Shown here: piece by piece, positions 18,987 through 27,413 of the stretch | Numbering within the stretch: the stretch's first letter is position 1 | Layout: each line of letters opens with the position of its first letter | NCBI GenBank assembly: GCA_016711125.1 | Contig: JADJTQ010000009.1 | Coordinates: forward strand, 62,001-126,000 | Length of the DNA: 64,000 nucleotides | Direction of reading: 5' to 3' | Source: Saprospiraceae bacterium | Lineage (GTDB): Bacteria > Bacteroidota > Bacteroidia > Chitinophagales > Saprospiraceae | The notes under the pieces: generated by a model | What the model was told of the DNA's origin: nothing | The model's database searches: none | What the model saw: only the letters and a program-made list of their open reading frames with translations | Translations under genes and position numbers: made by a program

Positions 18987-20507
18987 ATCCAAAAGCTGTC
19001 AAATAATATACTGATCTTTATTGCCCTGGTTTGGATCGGGGCCTGTTTACGAGTTGATCAATTGCCAGACATTGTATTGGAAAATTCCACTCCTTTTTTG
19101 GCCTTTCCATTGGCTAATTTGAAAGTCCTGTCTAATGACTTTATCAAAGAATTAGAAAATGATGCGGATATTGGGCTCAATGATGATGGGATTTATACCA
19201 TATTTTTTACTTCAGATTCATTCATTCAAAGCAAAGAAGACCTCTTTCCCCGTATGTCTTTTGGCTTGCCGGTTCCCATCTTAGATTCGGTGGTTGCCTT
19301 GCCTGTACCTGCCATTTCAGAACTTAATTTAAGCAAAGGGATTCTGAAAGGTGATCAGCTAATTTTTTTATTCAATTCATCTGAAAACACAGACGTAACT
19401 CTTACTGTCAGCTTGCCCAACCTATCTCTGGGAGGTGAACCCTATCGAGCCAACTATATCATTCCTTTTGACGGTGCAGCTCCAAGCAGTTTGACAACAG
19501 AACCCCTGGACCTCAATGGATACGAGGTTGATTTTACCGAGAAAGTACTCACTTTGCGTTATGATGCCAGAAGGGCGGATGGCGAGAGGATTGTTTTACC
19601 TTTATCATTTGCTCAGATTTCTGCATTTGATTTTTCTTATCTGGAAGGATCTATTAATAGAACAAGCATTCCTACCGGTTTACAACGCATCGAGATCGAT
19701 ATTCAGGATACTCTGATCGAAGGTGACTATCAATTTCAGAACCCCAAAATACATTTTGATATTGCCAATAATTTTGGAATCCCAATCGGTATAAAAGTCA
19801 AAGAAGTTTTTGTGGTCGGGAGTGATTTGCAACAGCATCCATTAGTAAGTGATTTATTTGAAGATATTATTCGATTGGATTATCCGGGTTTTGATCAAAA
19901 GGGAGAGGTGATCACTGATCGTTTTTCTTTTGACAAAACCAATTCGAATCTGCTTGATCTGGCTCAAAATGATATTGTGGCTATAGACTACGATCTCGAC
20001 ATCATTATTAATCCGGAAAACACACCGGATGTTCAATTTTTTGTCCTGGATAGTAGTCGGGCAGTGATTACAGCAGAGGTAGAGCTTGGATTTGAAGCCA
20101 CTATCGAAGTAGTCAGGATTGAGAAAACGGTAGCTATTCAATTGGGTGATTTGGATTCATTGAGTTTTTTACGCTTAAAAGTTGTAATCGAAAACGGACT
20201 TCCTCTTTCTTTTGATCCCCAGTTAGTGCTGGAAGATAGCCTGACAGGCGCTCAACTTCCTCTTTCAGAAAGCTCCGGTCAAATGATCGAGTCAGCTACC
20301 ACAGACGATAGTGGAAATATTCTGGAAAGTTCTCAAAATGTACTTTTTTATCAGATTAGCGAGGACCAGATTATTCAGGCTGTTAGTATGAATAGACTTA
20401 AGATAGAACTCAGCTTGAAGTCCCCAAACGGTGGACGCATTCCCGCGATTATAAAACCTGGTCAAATGATGGAGATACGAATAGGGGCAGAGGTAAAACT
20501 GAAATAA
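18987..20507 (+). CDS. Outer-membrane-associated lipoprotein, start unresolved
   Basis: The frame is open from 18972, and translation from there reads a lipoprotein-like signal (QKLSNNILIFIALVWIGAC) whose lipobox Cys lies upstream of the TTG at 19062. No ATG exists in any frame nearby, so translation probably begins at a non-ATG codon (ATC at 18987, or CTG at 18996), or a base is wrong. The remainder (about 480 residues) is beta-rich, with no motif I recognise. It ends at 20507 with TAATG shared with the next gene, so the two are coupled. Function unknown; likely an envelope protein partner of the next protein. Confidence 0.7.
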   Translation: MQKLSNNILIFIALVWIGACLRVDQLPDIVLENSTPFLAFPLANLKVLSNDFIKELENDADIGLNDDGIYTIFFTSDSFIQSKEDLFPRMSFGLPVPILDSVVALPVPAISELNLSKGILKGDQLIFLFNSSENTDVTLTVSLPNLSLGGEPYRANYIIPFDGAAPSSLTTEPLDLNGYEVDFTEKVLTLRYDARRADGERIVLPLSFAQISAFDFSYLEGSINRTSIPTGLQRIEIDIQDTLIEGDYQFQNPKIHFDIANNFGIPIGIKVKEVFVVGSDLQQHPLVSDLFEDIIRLDYPGFDQKGEVITDRFSFDKTNSNLLDLAQNDIVAIDYDLDIIINPENTPDVQFFVLDSSRAVITAEVELGFEATIEVVRIEKTVAIQLGDLDSLSFLRLKVVIENGLPLSFDPQLVLEDSLTGAQLPLSESSGQMIESATTDDSGNILESSQNVLFYQISEDQIIQAVSMNRLKIELSLKSPNGGRIPAIIKPGQMMEIRIGAEVKLK

Positions 20508-21826
20508 TGCGTGGCTTCCCTTTCATCATCAGTATATGTTTGAATTTGACTACCTGGGCACAACCGGAATTATCGATCATCGGTTCTCAAGAATTGCTAC
20601 AGTCAGACATTTACAATCCGGCCAGCTTTCATCAAGTCGGGTGGCATTTTGCATTTCCAAGTTTACTGTACAATGTTTTTCATACCGGTCCGGGTTATCA
20701 GAAACTGGTTAAACGCAATGCTGATGGTTCAAATATTTTACAAATCAGTGCCCTAAGACCAGGGTTGCAGGATAACAATTATTTGTATTCGGATCTTAGA
20801 TTACAATCTTTAAAAATTAAGTTTGGAGAAACCCATTGGAGCGTTGGCCTGGACCATGAAATCATTTTTCACAACTCGATCCTTTATCCGAGAGAGTTGG
20901 TAGGCCTTTATTTAGATGGTAATCAACAATTTATCGGAAAGACGATCCAAATAGGACCGGTTGGTCAGGCTTATTCTTTGAATAGCTATGGATTAAATCT
21001 CGCTTATCGGTCGGATAAAATCACCCTAGGTATTAAACCCCGATTTTTGTTTGGGAACCACTTTGCAAATACCTCGCGATCGTCGGCCTTGCTCACTACC
21101 TCTGAAGACGTCTACCAGATATCATTAAGTACTGATTTACGTTTCGACAATGTAGGTTTGCTTTCTTTTGACGACGCTAACTTCCTAAACTATCAGATCC
21201 TGCCCCTTGACCGATGGAGGCTGATAACTAAAAATAGTGGATTGGCTCTTGACTTTGGGATCAATATGGATCTTTCTAAAAACTTTAATCTAGCGCTATC
21301 GGTGATCGACTGGGGGTCGATTCATTGGACTGACGGCATCAGGTCCTATGTTAGTCGACAAACAATCCAATACAATGGTATCGAAGTACTTGACCTCTTT
21401 AATAAAGATCAGATCGATATTGGAGGAGCTCTTGACTCACTGACAAATATTTTTGTTCTCATGGAAAACGAATCAGCGATTCGGTTTCGCTTACCAACAA
21501 AGTACATCGCCACAGCGAACTATCAGCTTTCTCCTCAATGGGAGGTGAGGTTGATTACCTACTATCAAAAAGACCTCGATGAGGCACTCGTTTTAGCATT
21601 GCAAACCTCTTTATCTATAAACCAGTCCCTTAAATTGGGCTCGATGATCAGCAATCGACATGACGAACTTAATCTTGGTATTTCAGCAATTTTGAACAAA
21701 CCAAAATGGATTGGCTTTTTCGCAATAGATCAACTTTTATTTGGGATAAATCCTTTGGCGTCCAATCATTTTAATTTACGGTTGGGTCTTAATCTTCACT
21801 TTTCAGGCACCGCATCATTCAATTAG
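20507..21826 (+). CDS. DUF5723-like outer membrane protein
   Basis: This 439-residue protein begins with a signal peptide (MRGFPFIISICLNLTTWAQ) and has a long run of amphipathic beta strands with aromatic ends, such as WHFAFPSLLYNVFHTGPGY and YLYSDLRLQSLKIKF. The YNPASF segment near residue 37 resembles DUF5723 proteins. It probably forms an outer-membrane barrel. Its start overlaps the upstream lipoprotein stop by one base (TAATG), and its last 12 bases overlap the end of the convergent ABC transporter gene. Confidence 0.75.
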   Translation: MRGFPFIISICLNLTTWAQPELSIIGSQELLQSDIYNPASFHQVGWHFAFPSLLYNVFHTGPGYQKLVKRNADGSNILQISALRPGLQDNNYLYSDLRLQSLKIKFGETHWSVGLDHEIIFHNSILYPRELVGLYLDGNQQFIGKTIQIGPVGQAYSLNSYGLNLAYRSDKITLGIKPRFLFGNHFANTSRSSALLTTSEDVYQISLSTDLRFDNVGLLSFDDANFLNYQILPLDRWRLITKNSGLALDFGINMDLSKNFNLALSVIDWGSIHWTDGIRSYVSRQTIQYNGIEVLDLFNKDQIDIGGALDSLTNIFVLMENESAIRFRLPTKYIATANYQLSPQWEVRLITYYQKDLDEALVLALQTSLSINQSLKLGSMISNRHDELNLGISAILNKPKWIGFFAIDQLLFGINPLASNHFNLRLGLNLHFSGTASFN

Positions 21827-22561
21827 TCCGGTTTTATGCAATATGGGTAGTTGAGCACGATAAGCAGCATCAATATTTGCTGTTGTAAAGGTGGTTTTGG
21901 TTTCTCCGCTGGCAATCAAACGCTGATTTAACAAAATCACATGATCAAAATATCTTTCAACGCTGGATAAATCATGATGTATGACTAAAATGGTTTTGCC
22001 CTGCACAGCCAACGATTGTAGAATCTTCATGATCCGGTCTTCGGTCGTAATATCTACACCTACAAAGGGTTCGTCCAGGAGAAATATATCAGCTTCCTGA
22101 CAGAGAGCTCTAGCCAGAAAAACCCGCTGTTGCTGGCCACCTGATAATTCACCGATTTGTCTTTTTGAGAGGTGCGAAATCCCCAGATCTTCGAGGGCTC
22201 CTTGAGCGATATTGTGATCGTGTTTGGAAAGAGGCTGATAGATTTTTTTATGTGGATACCGGCCTTGCAAAACCACATCCATGACGGTTGCCGGAAATTG
22301 CCAGTCTACCTCATCCTTTTGCGGCACATATACCAGGCTTTTGCGCATTTCTTCCACCGGTTTACCATCAATTAGGACTAGTCCGGTATTGACCTTAATC
22401 AGTCCGAGCAAGGCTTTAAAAAGTGTGGACTTACCAGCACCATTTGGCCCAATAACCCCATAGATGTGGCCCGCCTCCAACTCAAGAAATATATTTGTCA
22501 ATACTCGCTTGCGTTCATAAGAAACAGAGAGGTCTTTGATAGAAATAATGGAAATAGCCAT
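21815..22561 (-). CDS. Metal ABC transporter, ATP-binding protein
   Basis: This 248-residue ATPase of the zinc/manganese (ZnuC/MntB-like) family has a Walker A GPNGAGKST (38-46), Q-loop, signature LSGGQQQR, Walker B IFLLDEPF and a switch His in VIHHD. It would power import through a membrane permease. It begins 3 bases after the stop of the solute-binding protein and is coupled to it. No permease gene follows: the next gene (20507-21826) is convergent, and the two overlap by 12 bases at their ends. So the transporter is incomplete at this site. Confidence 0.9.
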   Translation of the reverse strand: MAISIISIKDLSVSYERKRVLTNIFLELEAGHIYGVIGPNGAGKSTLFKALLGLIKVNTGLVLIDGKPVEEMRKSLVYVPQKDEVDWQFPATVMDVVLQGRYPHKKIYQPLSKHDHNIAQGALEDLGISHLSKRQIGELSGGQQQRVFLARALCQEADIFLLDEPFVGVDITTEDRIMKILQSLAVQGKTILVIHHDLSSVERYFDHVILLNQRLIASGETKTTFTTANIDAAYRAQLPILHKTGLIE

Positions 22562-22564
22562 CTG

Positions 22565-23566
22565 CTAACGGTTAAATTTTACGGTCAAAACAATTAGAGA
22601 AATCACCATCGTCAGACCAATTAGAATATATATGATAGTCGTGTAGGGGCTGGTCGTTTTTTGTTGTGGAATGTACAGTTTTGGAGCAGAAAGGGCTGCA
22701 ACGATCACATCGGTGTTGTGTTTAAGCATATCATAATAACTGGGTGCCGGACTGTCCTTATTACCAATCGAGTCAGAGTATAACTTACCACCTATTTGGA
22801 GGTGGTTGTCAGAAGCTATTTGCTCAAGTACCTTAGGATTGATGGTGCTTTCAACAAACAGAGCTGGAATTCCACTTTCTTTAATGACCCGATTGAGCCT
22901 CACAATATCCGCTGTTTGCACTTCAGCATCGGTTGAGGTGCCTAAAACTGATTCTAGTCGTATACCATACCGTTTGCCATAATATTGAAACGCATCATGA
23001 CTCGTGATCAAAATCCGTTTACTTTCCGGAATGGTCTTAATTCGTTGAAAAATATATTGATCAAGCTCTTCCAGTCGTTTGGCATAGGCTTCATACCTTG
23101 ACTGGTAAGTAGTTGAGTTGGCTGGATCAAGTTTAATGAGAGCGTCCTTAATATTTCGGATATAAATGAGACCATTGCTAGCATCCATCCAGGCATGTGG
23201 ATCAGTTGCATTTTCGTAAATGAGACTCTTGATAGCCACAACTCCCTCCGTAACCAGGATATTTTTTGCTTTGGTTCCTGAATTTTCGATCAGTTCGGTC
23301 AGCCACCCTTCAAAAGTCAAACCATTTCTCAGTATCAGATTGGCCTGTGCCACCATCTGTGCGTCACCGGGAGTGGGATCATAAATATGGGGGTCACCAC
23401 CGATCGGTACCACGCATTGAACTTTGATTAAATCTCCTCCGATTTCTTTGGCCATATCGGCAATCATTGAAGCTGTGGCGACAACCCTGATATCATCAGC
23501 AACCAGAGGATGTAGTGCAATAAAGGCACTGAAGATGAGGCTTATGGGCTTAGATTTTTTTAACAT
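22565..23566 (-). CDS. Metal ABC transporter, solute-binding protein with C-terminal membrane tail
   Basis: This 333-residue protein of the ZnuA/MntA cluster A-I family has an N-terminal signal (about 1-23, LHPLVADD) and a binding fold with GGDPHIYDPTPGD (His ligand region), NATDPHAWMD and a late STINPKVLEQI segment. Unlike most of this family, it ends in a hydrophobic helix (about 307-329: YTTIIYILIGLTMVISLIVLTVKF) and a short basic tail. It could therefore stay anchored in the membrane. It overlaps the DtxR-type gene by 17 bases. No permease is nearby. Confidence 0.85.
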   Translation of the reverse strand: MLKKSKPISLIFSAFIALHPLVADDIRVVATASMIADMAKEIGGDLIKVQCVVPIGGDPHIYDPTPGDAQMVAQANLILRNGLTFEGWLTELIENSGTKAKNILVTEGVVAIKSLIYENATDPHAWMDASNGLIYIRNIKDALIKLDPANSTTYQSRYEAYAKRLEELDQYIFQRIKTIPESKRILITSHDAFQYYGKRYGIRLESVLGTSTDAEVQTADIVRLNRVIKESGIPALFVESTINPKVLEQIASDNHLQIGGKLYSDSIGNKDSPAPSYYDMLKHNTDVIVAALSAPKLYIPQQKTTSPYTTIIYILIGLTMVISLIVLTVKFNR

Positions 23567-24218
23567 GGATATTCTTGGCTATCACGGGTGAAATAAGAGT
23601 TGGCTGACTACCGTCAATGACAATACGCATAGATCCATCGTAGTCAAACTTTTCCAGGATTTTAAATTGAATACCAATTTCAATATTCATATCTCCTAGA
23701 AATTTCAAAAACTGAGAGTCGTGTATGGCAACACCTACCACCTCGGCACGATCATCGATTGACATAGAAGAGAGCGGTTGTTGTGTTCGCAGGGTAAACC
23801 GGCCTGTTCGATCTGGGATTAGGTCGCCATGAGGGTCAAAACGGGGAAAGTCAAGAAATTCTTCCAATCGATCAACAAGATCTTCTGATTGTACATGCTC
23901 AAGCTGTTCTGCCAGCTCATGAACTTCTTCCCAGCCGTACCCTAGTTTTTCCACTAAAAAACATTCCCACAATCTATGCCTCCTCACAAGCTTGGTAGCG
24001 AGCCTACCACCCTCCAGGGTCAGTAGAGTACCTTGATATCTCTGATAATCGACATATTTTTTTTCATTAAGTTTTTTGATCATATCTGTGACAGATGCCG
24101 CAGATGCCGATATTTCTTCAGCCAGATCATTAGTGGAGACCGGAATTCCCTTTTTTGTGAGATCTTGTAGATCGCCTTTAAGTACTTTTCCTCCGACTTG
24201 GTCAGCATGAGCTTTCAC
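23550..24218 (-). CDS. DtxR/MntR-type metal-dependent transcriptional regulator
   Basis: This 222-residue protein has an N-terminal winged helix-turn-helix (about 10-75: NDLAEEISASAASVTDMIKKLNEKKYVDY), a metal-binding dimer domain (about 75-150, with HRLWECFLVEKLGYGWEEVHELAEQLEHVQSEDLVDRL) and an SH3-like FeoA domain (150-222). It should repress manganese or iron uptake when metal is abundant. It leads the operon with the solute-binding protein and ATPase, and a palindrome of the expected type lies 23 bases upstream of its start. Whether Mn or Fe is sensed cannot be decided from sequence alone. Confidence 0.92.
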   Translation of the reverse strand: MKAHADQVGGKVLKGDLQDLTKKGIPVSTNDLAEEISASAASVTDMIKKLNEKKYVDYQRYQGTLLTLEGGRLATKLVRRHRLWECFLVEKLGYGWEEVHELAEQLEHVQSEDLVDRLEEFLDFPRFDPHGDLIPDRTGRFTLRTQQPLSSMSIDDRAEVVGVAIHDSQFLKFLGDMNIEIGIQFKILEKFDYDGSMRIVIDGSQPTLISPVIAKNIHVKKI

Positions 24219-24240
24219 TAATTTACTCTAAAGTATTAAA

Positions 24241-24260
24241 TTTTTAGACAAGACTAAAAA
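24241..24260. promoter_or_regulatory. Probable DtxR/MntR-family operator
   Basis: TTTTTAG (24241-24247) and CTAAAAA (24254-24260) form a perfect 7-bp inverted repeat with a 6-base spacer (core TTTAGACAAGACTAAA). It sits in the 56-base gap between the divergent DtxR-type gene (minus) and the nitroreductase gene (plus). Its symmetry and TTTAG/CTAAA half-sites match the general shape of DtxR-family operators. That it autoregulates the metal operon is an inference. Confidence 0.6.
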
Positions 24261-24274
24261 TAAATTTTAAAATC

Positions 24275-24865
24275 ATGAAAATCGTGAATAATAGTAAACC
24301 GAAAAATCAAGACTTACAAGCTATAATGCAGATTATTAAAACACGTCGCTCCGTGTTTCCACAGGTTTTTACAGACCAGCCGATCGAGCGTAATGATCTT
24401 GAAGCTATTCTGGAGGCTTCCAACTGGGCTCCGACACACAAGCTTACCCAACCATGGAGATTTGTTGTGATTCAGGGTCCGGCTAAAATGAAATTGGGTA
24501 ATTTATTGATACAATACCACGAAGAACAAACTCTCGATTATCAAAATCTTGAGAAGAAGAAGAAAAAGATACTAACCAATACTTCAAAAGCAGGTGCAAT
24601 CATTGCCATTTGTATATACCGGGACGAGGCCAAGCGAGTAGAGGAATGGGAGGAATTGGCTGCAACTGCATGTGCTGTTCAGAATCTCTGGCTTGCAATG
24701 ACAGCGTTAGGCCTCGGTGGATATTGGAGCACACCGGCCGCTAAATCATCATTGAAAGGATTTCTGGGGCTCACCGAGCATGAAAAATGCCTGGGATTGT
24801 TCTACCTGGGCCACCATAATCAGCCCGACCAGTTGGCAAATAGAACCCCTGGCAGGAAAAGGTGA
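24275..24865 (+). CDS. Nitroreductase family protein
   Basis: This is an FMN-dependent NAD(P)H oxidoreductase of 196 residues, the family length. Visible motifs are KTRRSVFPQVFTDQPI (FMN phosphate-binding Arg), ASNWAPTHKLTQPWRFVV, and the C-terminal GLGGYWSTPAAKSSLKGFLGL with ERNPGR-like end. A second Met at residue 18 (24326) starts where many homologues do, and the first 17 residues are optional. It is divergent from the DtxR-type gene and shares its 56-base regulatory gap. Confidence 0.88.
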   Translation: MKIVNNSKPKNQDLQAIMQIIKTRRSVFPQVFTDQPIERNDLEAILEASNWAPTHKLTQPWRFVVIQGPAKMKLGNLLIQYHEEQTLDYQNLEKKKKKILTNTSKAGAIIAICIYRDEAKRVEEWEELAATACAVQNLWLAMTALGLGGYWSTPAAKSSLKGFLGLTEHEKCLGLFYLGHHNQPDQLANRTPGRKR

Positions 24866-24906
24866 GATGGATCATCGAATAAGGTGTTTTTGTCTGGCAG
24901 CAAAAA

Positions 24907-24937
24907 TTGGTCAAAAAATAAATTAACTGTACTTTTG
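24907..24937 (+). promoter_or_regulatory. Promoter of hppA
   Basis: TTG (24907-24909), a 20-base spacer and TACTTTTG (24930-24937) match the Bacteroidota -33/-7 consensus TTG-N19/20-TAnnTTTG. The start of transcription would be near 24943, leaving a leader of about 60 bases before hppA at 25006. Confidence 0.65.
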
Positions 24938-25005
24938 GCGACCGAAATTCAATATGAGGTACTCGTTGGGTATCTATTTTTTCAAATAGCTTAATTGAAA
25001 TATAT

Positions 25006-27219
25006 ATGGGTCAGTCTATCATTTACGTGATCCCGGTTATGGGTATCGTAGCATTATTATACACATTCTGGCGTTCGGCATGGGTATCCAGACAAGATGC
25101 GGGCACCGATCGGATGAAGCTCATTGCCGCCAATATAGCGGATGGTGCTATGGCTTTTCTGAGGAGTGAGTACAAAGTACTGGCTATTTTTGTTGCTATT
25201 GTGGCGGTGTTGTTGTTTTTCAGTGGCAGTTCTGACATAGCTTCGCACCCTTTGATTGCGATATCTTTTATTATTGGCGCTTTTTGCTCAGCTCTGGCGG
25301 GATTTATTGGAATGAAAGTGGCGACAAAGGCAAATGTACGCACCACCCATGCTGCCCGAACGAGTCTGGGCCGAGGCCTAGAAGTAGCTTTTGCAGGGGG
25401 ATCGGTAATGGGCTTGGGTGTAGTTGGTCTTGGTGTTCTGGGACTGGGTAGTTTGTTTCTCATTTATAGTAATATGGATTGGGATGTAACCAGGGTCATC
25501 AATGTATTGACCGGGTTTTCATTTGGTGCTTCTTCGATTGCTCTTTTTGCCAGAGTAGGAGGTGGTATATATACCAAGGCTGCTGATGTGGGCGCCGATC
25601 TCGTTGGTAAAGTTGAAGCCGGAATTCCGGAAGATCACCCGCTCAATCCAGCTACCATTGCTGATAACGTTGGTGATAATGTAGGTGATGTTGCTGGGAT
25701 GGGAGCTGATTTGTTTGAATCGTACGTTGGTTCTATCATAGGTACGATGATATTAGGTGCTGCATTCATTGGAGTTACTGAGAGTGGTTCAACTGCCGCT
25801 ATGGTGCAAGGCCAGAATTGGTCAGACGGGTTTAACAGCCTTTCGGCGGTTTTATTGCCGCTTGTATTAGCTAGTACCGGCATCTTGACTTCGATCATAG
25901 GAACATTTTTCGTCAGGGTTAGTGAAGGGGGCAATCCACAGAAGGCACTAAATATGGGAGAATTTGTCGCTTCTGCACTGATGTTAGTAGCTACGTTTTT
26001 AATTGTTAACTGGATGTTGCCCGAATCCTGGATATTTGCTGGTAAGGAGGTTTCCAGAATGGGTGTGTTCTGGGCCGTAATTCTGGGGCTTGTATCTGGA
26101 TTAGGCATTGGCATGATTACAGAATATTATACTGGAACCGGTACCAAGCCTGTACGTTCGATCGTCCGGCAGTCACTTACGGGTCCAGCAACCAATATCA
26201 TCGCAGGTCTTGGGGTAGGAATGCAGTCAACTGCCATCCCCATTGTCATTCTGGCAATTGCGATCATCGGTTCATATGAGTTTGCCGGTCTTTATGGTAT
26301 TGCAATTGCAGCGGTTGGGATGCTTTCAAATACAGGTATCCAGTTGGCTGTCGATGCATACGGTCCGATTTCAGATAACGCAGGTGGCATAGCCGAAATG
26401 AGTGATTTGCCAAAAGAAGTGCGAAAGAGAACCGACAAATTAGATGCAGTAGGGAATACTACGGCAGCTATTGGTAAGGGATTTGCCATAGGAAGTGCGG
26501 CTTTAACGGCGTTGGCTTTGTTTGCGGCCTATATGACGATCACCGGAATTCCCGCAATTGATATTTCAAAACCAGTCGTTCTGGCCGGACTATTTGTTGG
26601 TGGTATGTTACCTTTTCTCTTTTCTTCATTAGCAATGAATGCTGTTGGACGTGCTGCGATGGATATGATCGAAGAAGTGAGGAGACAATTTAAGAACATT
26701 CCTGAATTGGCTGCCGCCCTAAAAGTGATGAATAAGAATGATGGAAAAGAATTTAAAAGTTGGAGCACCGAAGATCAAAAAACATTTGAGGCTGCTGACG
26801 GGAAGGCCGAATATGGCAAATGCGTGGCAATATCTACCAAAGCTTCCATTCGAGAAATGATTTTACCTGGAATGCTTGCCGTTCTAACCCCGGTAGTGAT
26901 TGGATTTGGCCCCAAGTTGTTCGGTAGTGAAATGGGTGCTGAGATGTTGGGAGGCTTGTTGGCTGGAGTTACAGTTTGCGGCGTTTTGATGGCTATTTTT
27001 CAATCTAATGCCGGCGGTGCTTGGGACAACGCAAAAAAAATGTTTGAAGAAGGGGTTGAAATTGATGGACAACGATATGAAAAAGGTTCTGATCCACATA
27101 AGGCAACTGTGGTTGGAGATACGGTGGGAGACCCATTCAAGGATACCTCAGGACCTTCTCTAAATATCTTGTTAAAACTAATGGCTGTCGTGGCCTTGGT
27201 GATTGCACCCTTCTTATAG
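25006..27219 (+). CDS. hppA: Membrane-bound ion-translocating pyrophosphatase
   Basis: This 737-residue integral membrane protein with about 16 helices couples pyrophosphate hydrolysis to H+ and/or Na+ export. The catalytic loops are clear: DVGADLVGKVEAGIPEDHPLNPATIADNVGDNVGDVAGMGADLFESY (acidic loop, pyrophosphate and Mg2+ ligands), DAYGPISDNAGGIAEM and the last KATVVGDTVGDPFKDTSGPSLNILLK loop. GNTTAAIGKG has Ala where K+-independent enzymes have Lys, indicating the K+-stimulated class. The exported ion cannot be settled by eye. It has its own promoter and terminator, so it is monocistronic. Confidence 0.95.
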   Translation: MGQSIIYVIPVMGIVALLYTFWRSAWVSRQDAGTDRMKLIAANIADGAMAFLRSEYKVLAIFVAIVAVLLFFSGSSDIASHPLIAISFIIGAFCSALAGFIGMKVATKANVRTTHAARTSLGRGLEVAFAGGSVMGLGVVGLGVLGLGSLFLIYSNMDWDVTRVINVLTGFSFGASSIALFARVGGGIYTKAADVGADLVGKVEAGIPEDHPLNPATIADNVGDNVGDVAGMGADLFESYVGSIIGTMILGAAFIGVTESGSTAAMVQGQNWSDGFNSLSAVLLPLVLASTGILTSIIGTFFVRVSEGGNPQKALNMGEFVASALMLVATFLIVNWMLPESWIFAGKEVSRMGVFWAVILGLVSGLGIGMITEYYTGTGTKPVRSIVRQSLTGPATNIIAGLGVGMQSTAIPIVILAIAIIGSYEFAGLYGIAIAAVGMLSNTGIQLAVDAYGPISDNAGGIAEMSDLPKEVRKRTDKLDAVGNTTAAIGKGFAIGSAALTALALFAAYMTITGIPAIDISKPVVLAGLFVGGMLPFLFSSLAMNAVGRAAMDMIEEVRRQFKNIPELAAALKVMNKNDGKEFKSWSTEDQKTFEAADGKAEYGKCVAISTKASIREMILPGMLAVLTPVVIGFGPKLFGSEMGAEMLGGLLAGVTVCGVLMAIFQSNAGGAWDNAKKMFEEGVEIDGQRYEKGSDPHKATVVGDTVGDPFKDTSGPSLNILLKLMAVVALVIAPFL

Positions 27220-27244
27220 TAAAAACAAATTATATACGATATCG

Positions 27245-27276
27245 AATGCCCAGTTGACAAACTGGGCATTTTTTTT
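27245..27276 (+). terminator. Intrinsic terminator of hppA
   Basis: AATGCCCAGTT (27245-27255) pairs perfectly with AACTGGGCATT (27260-27270) around a 4-base loop, followed by a run of T to 27276. Confidence 0.85.
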
Positions 27277-27413
27277 GCCAACTGATATTGTGAACCATCA
27301 GTTGAGCGTTACTATTTAGTTAAAATGTATCCGTAACTCACTCGTTCGAAAACTTTTTACCGCAAAAACGAGTATATTTAGATACTATTTTCTTTATAGA
27401 TTAACCAAAACAA

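Noticed and set aside
25023..27281. Several minus-strand ORFs opposite hppA
   Set aside because: All lie within the well-conserved hppA frame and carry no recognisable domain.
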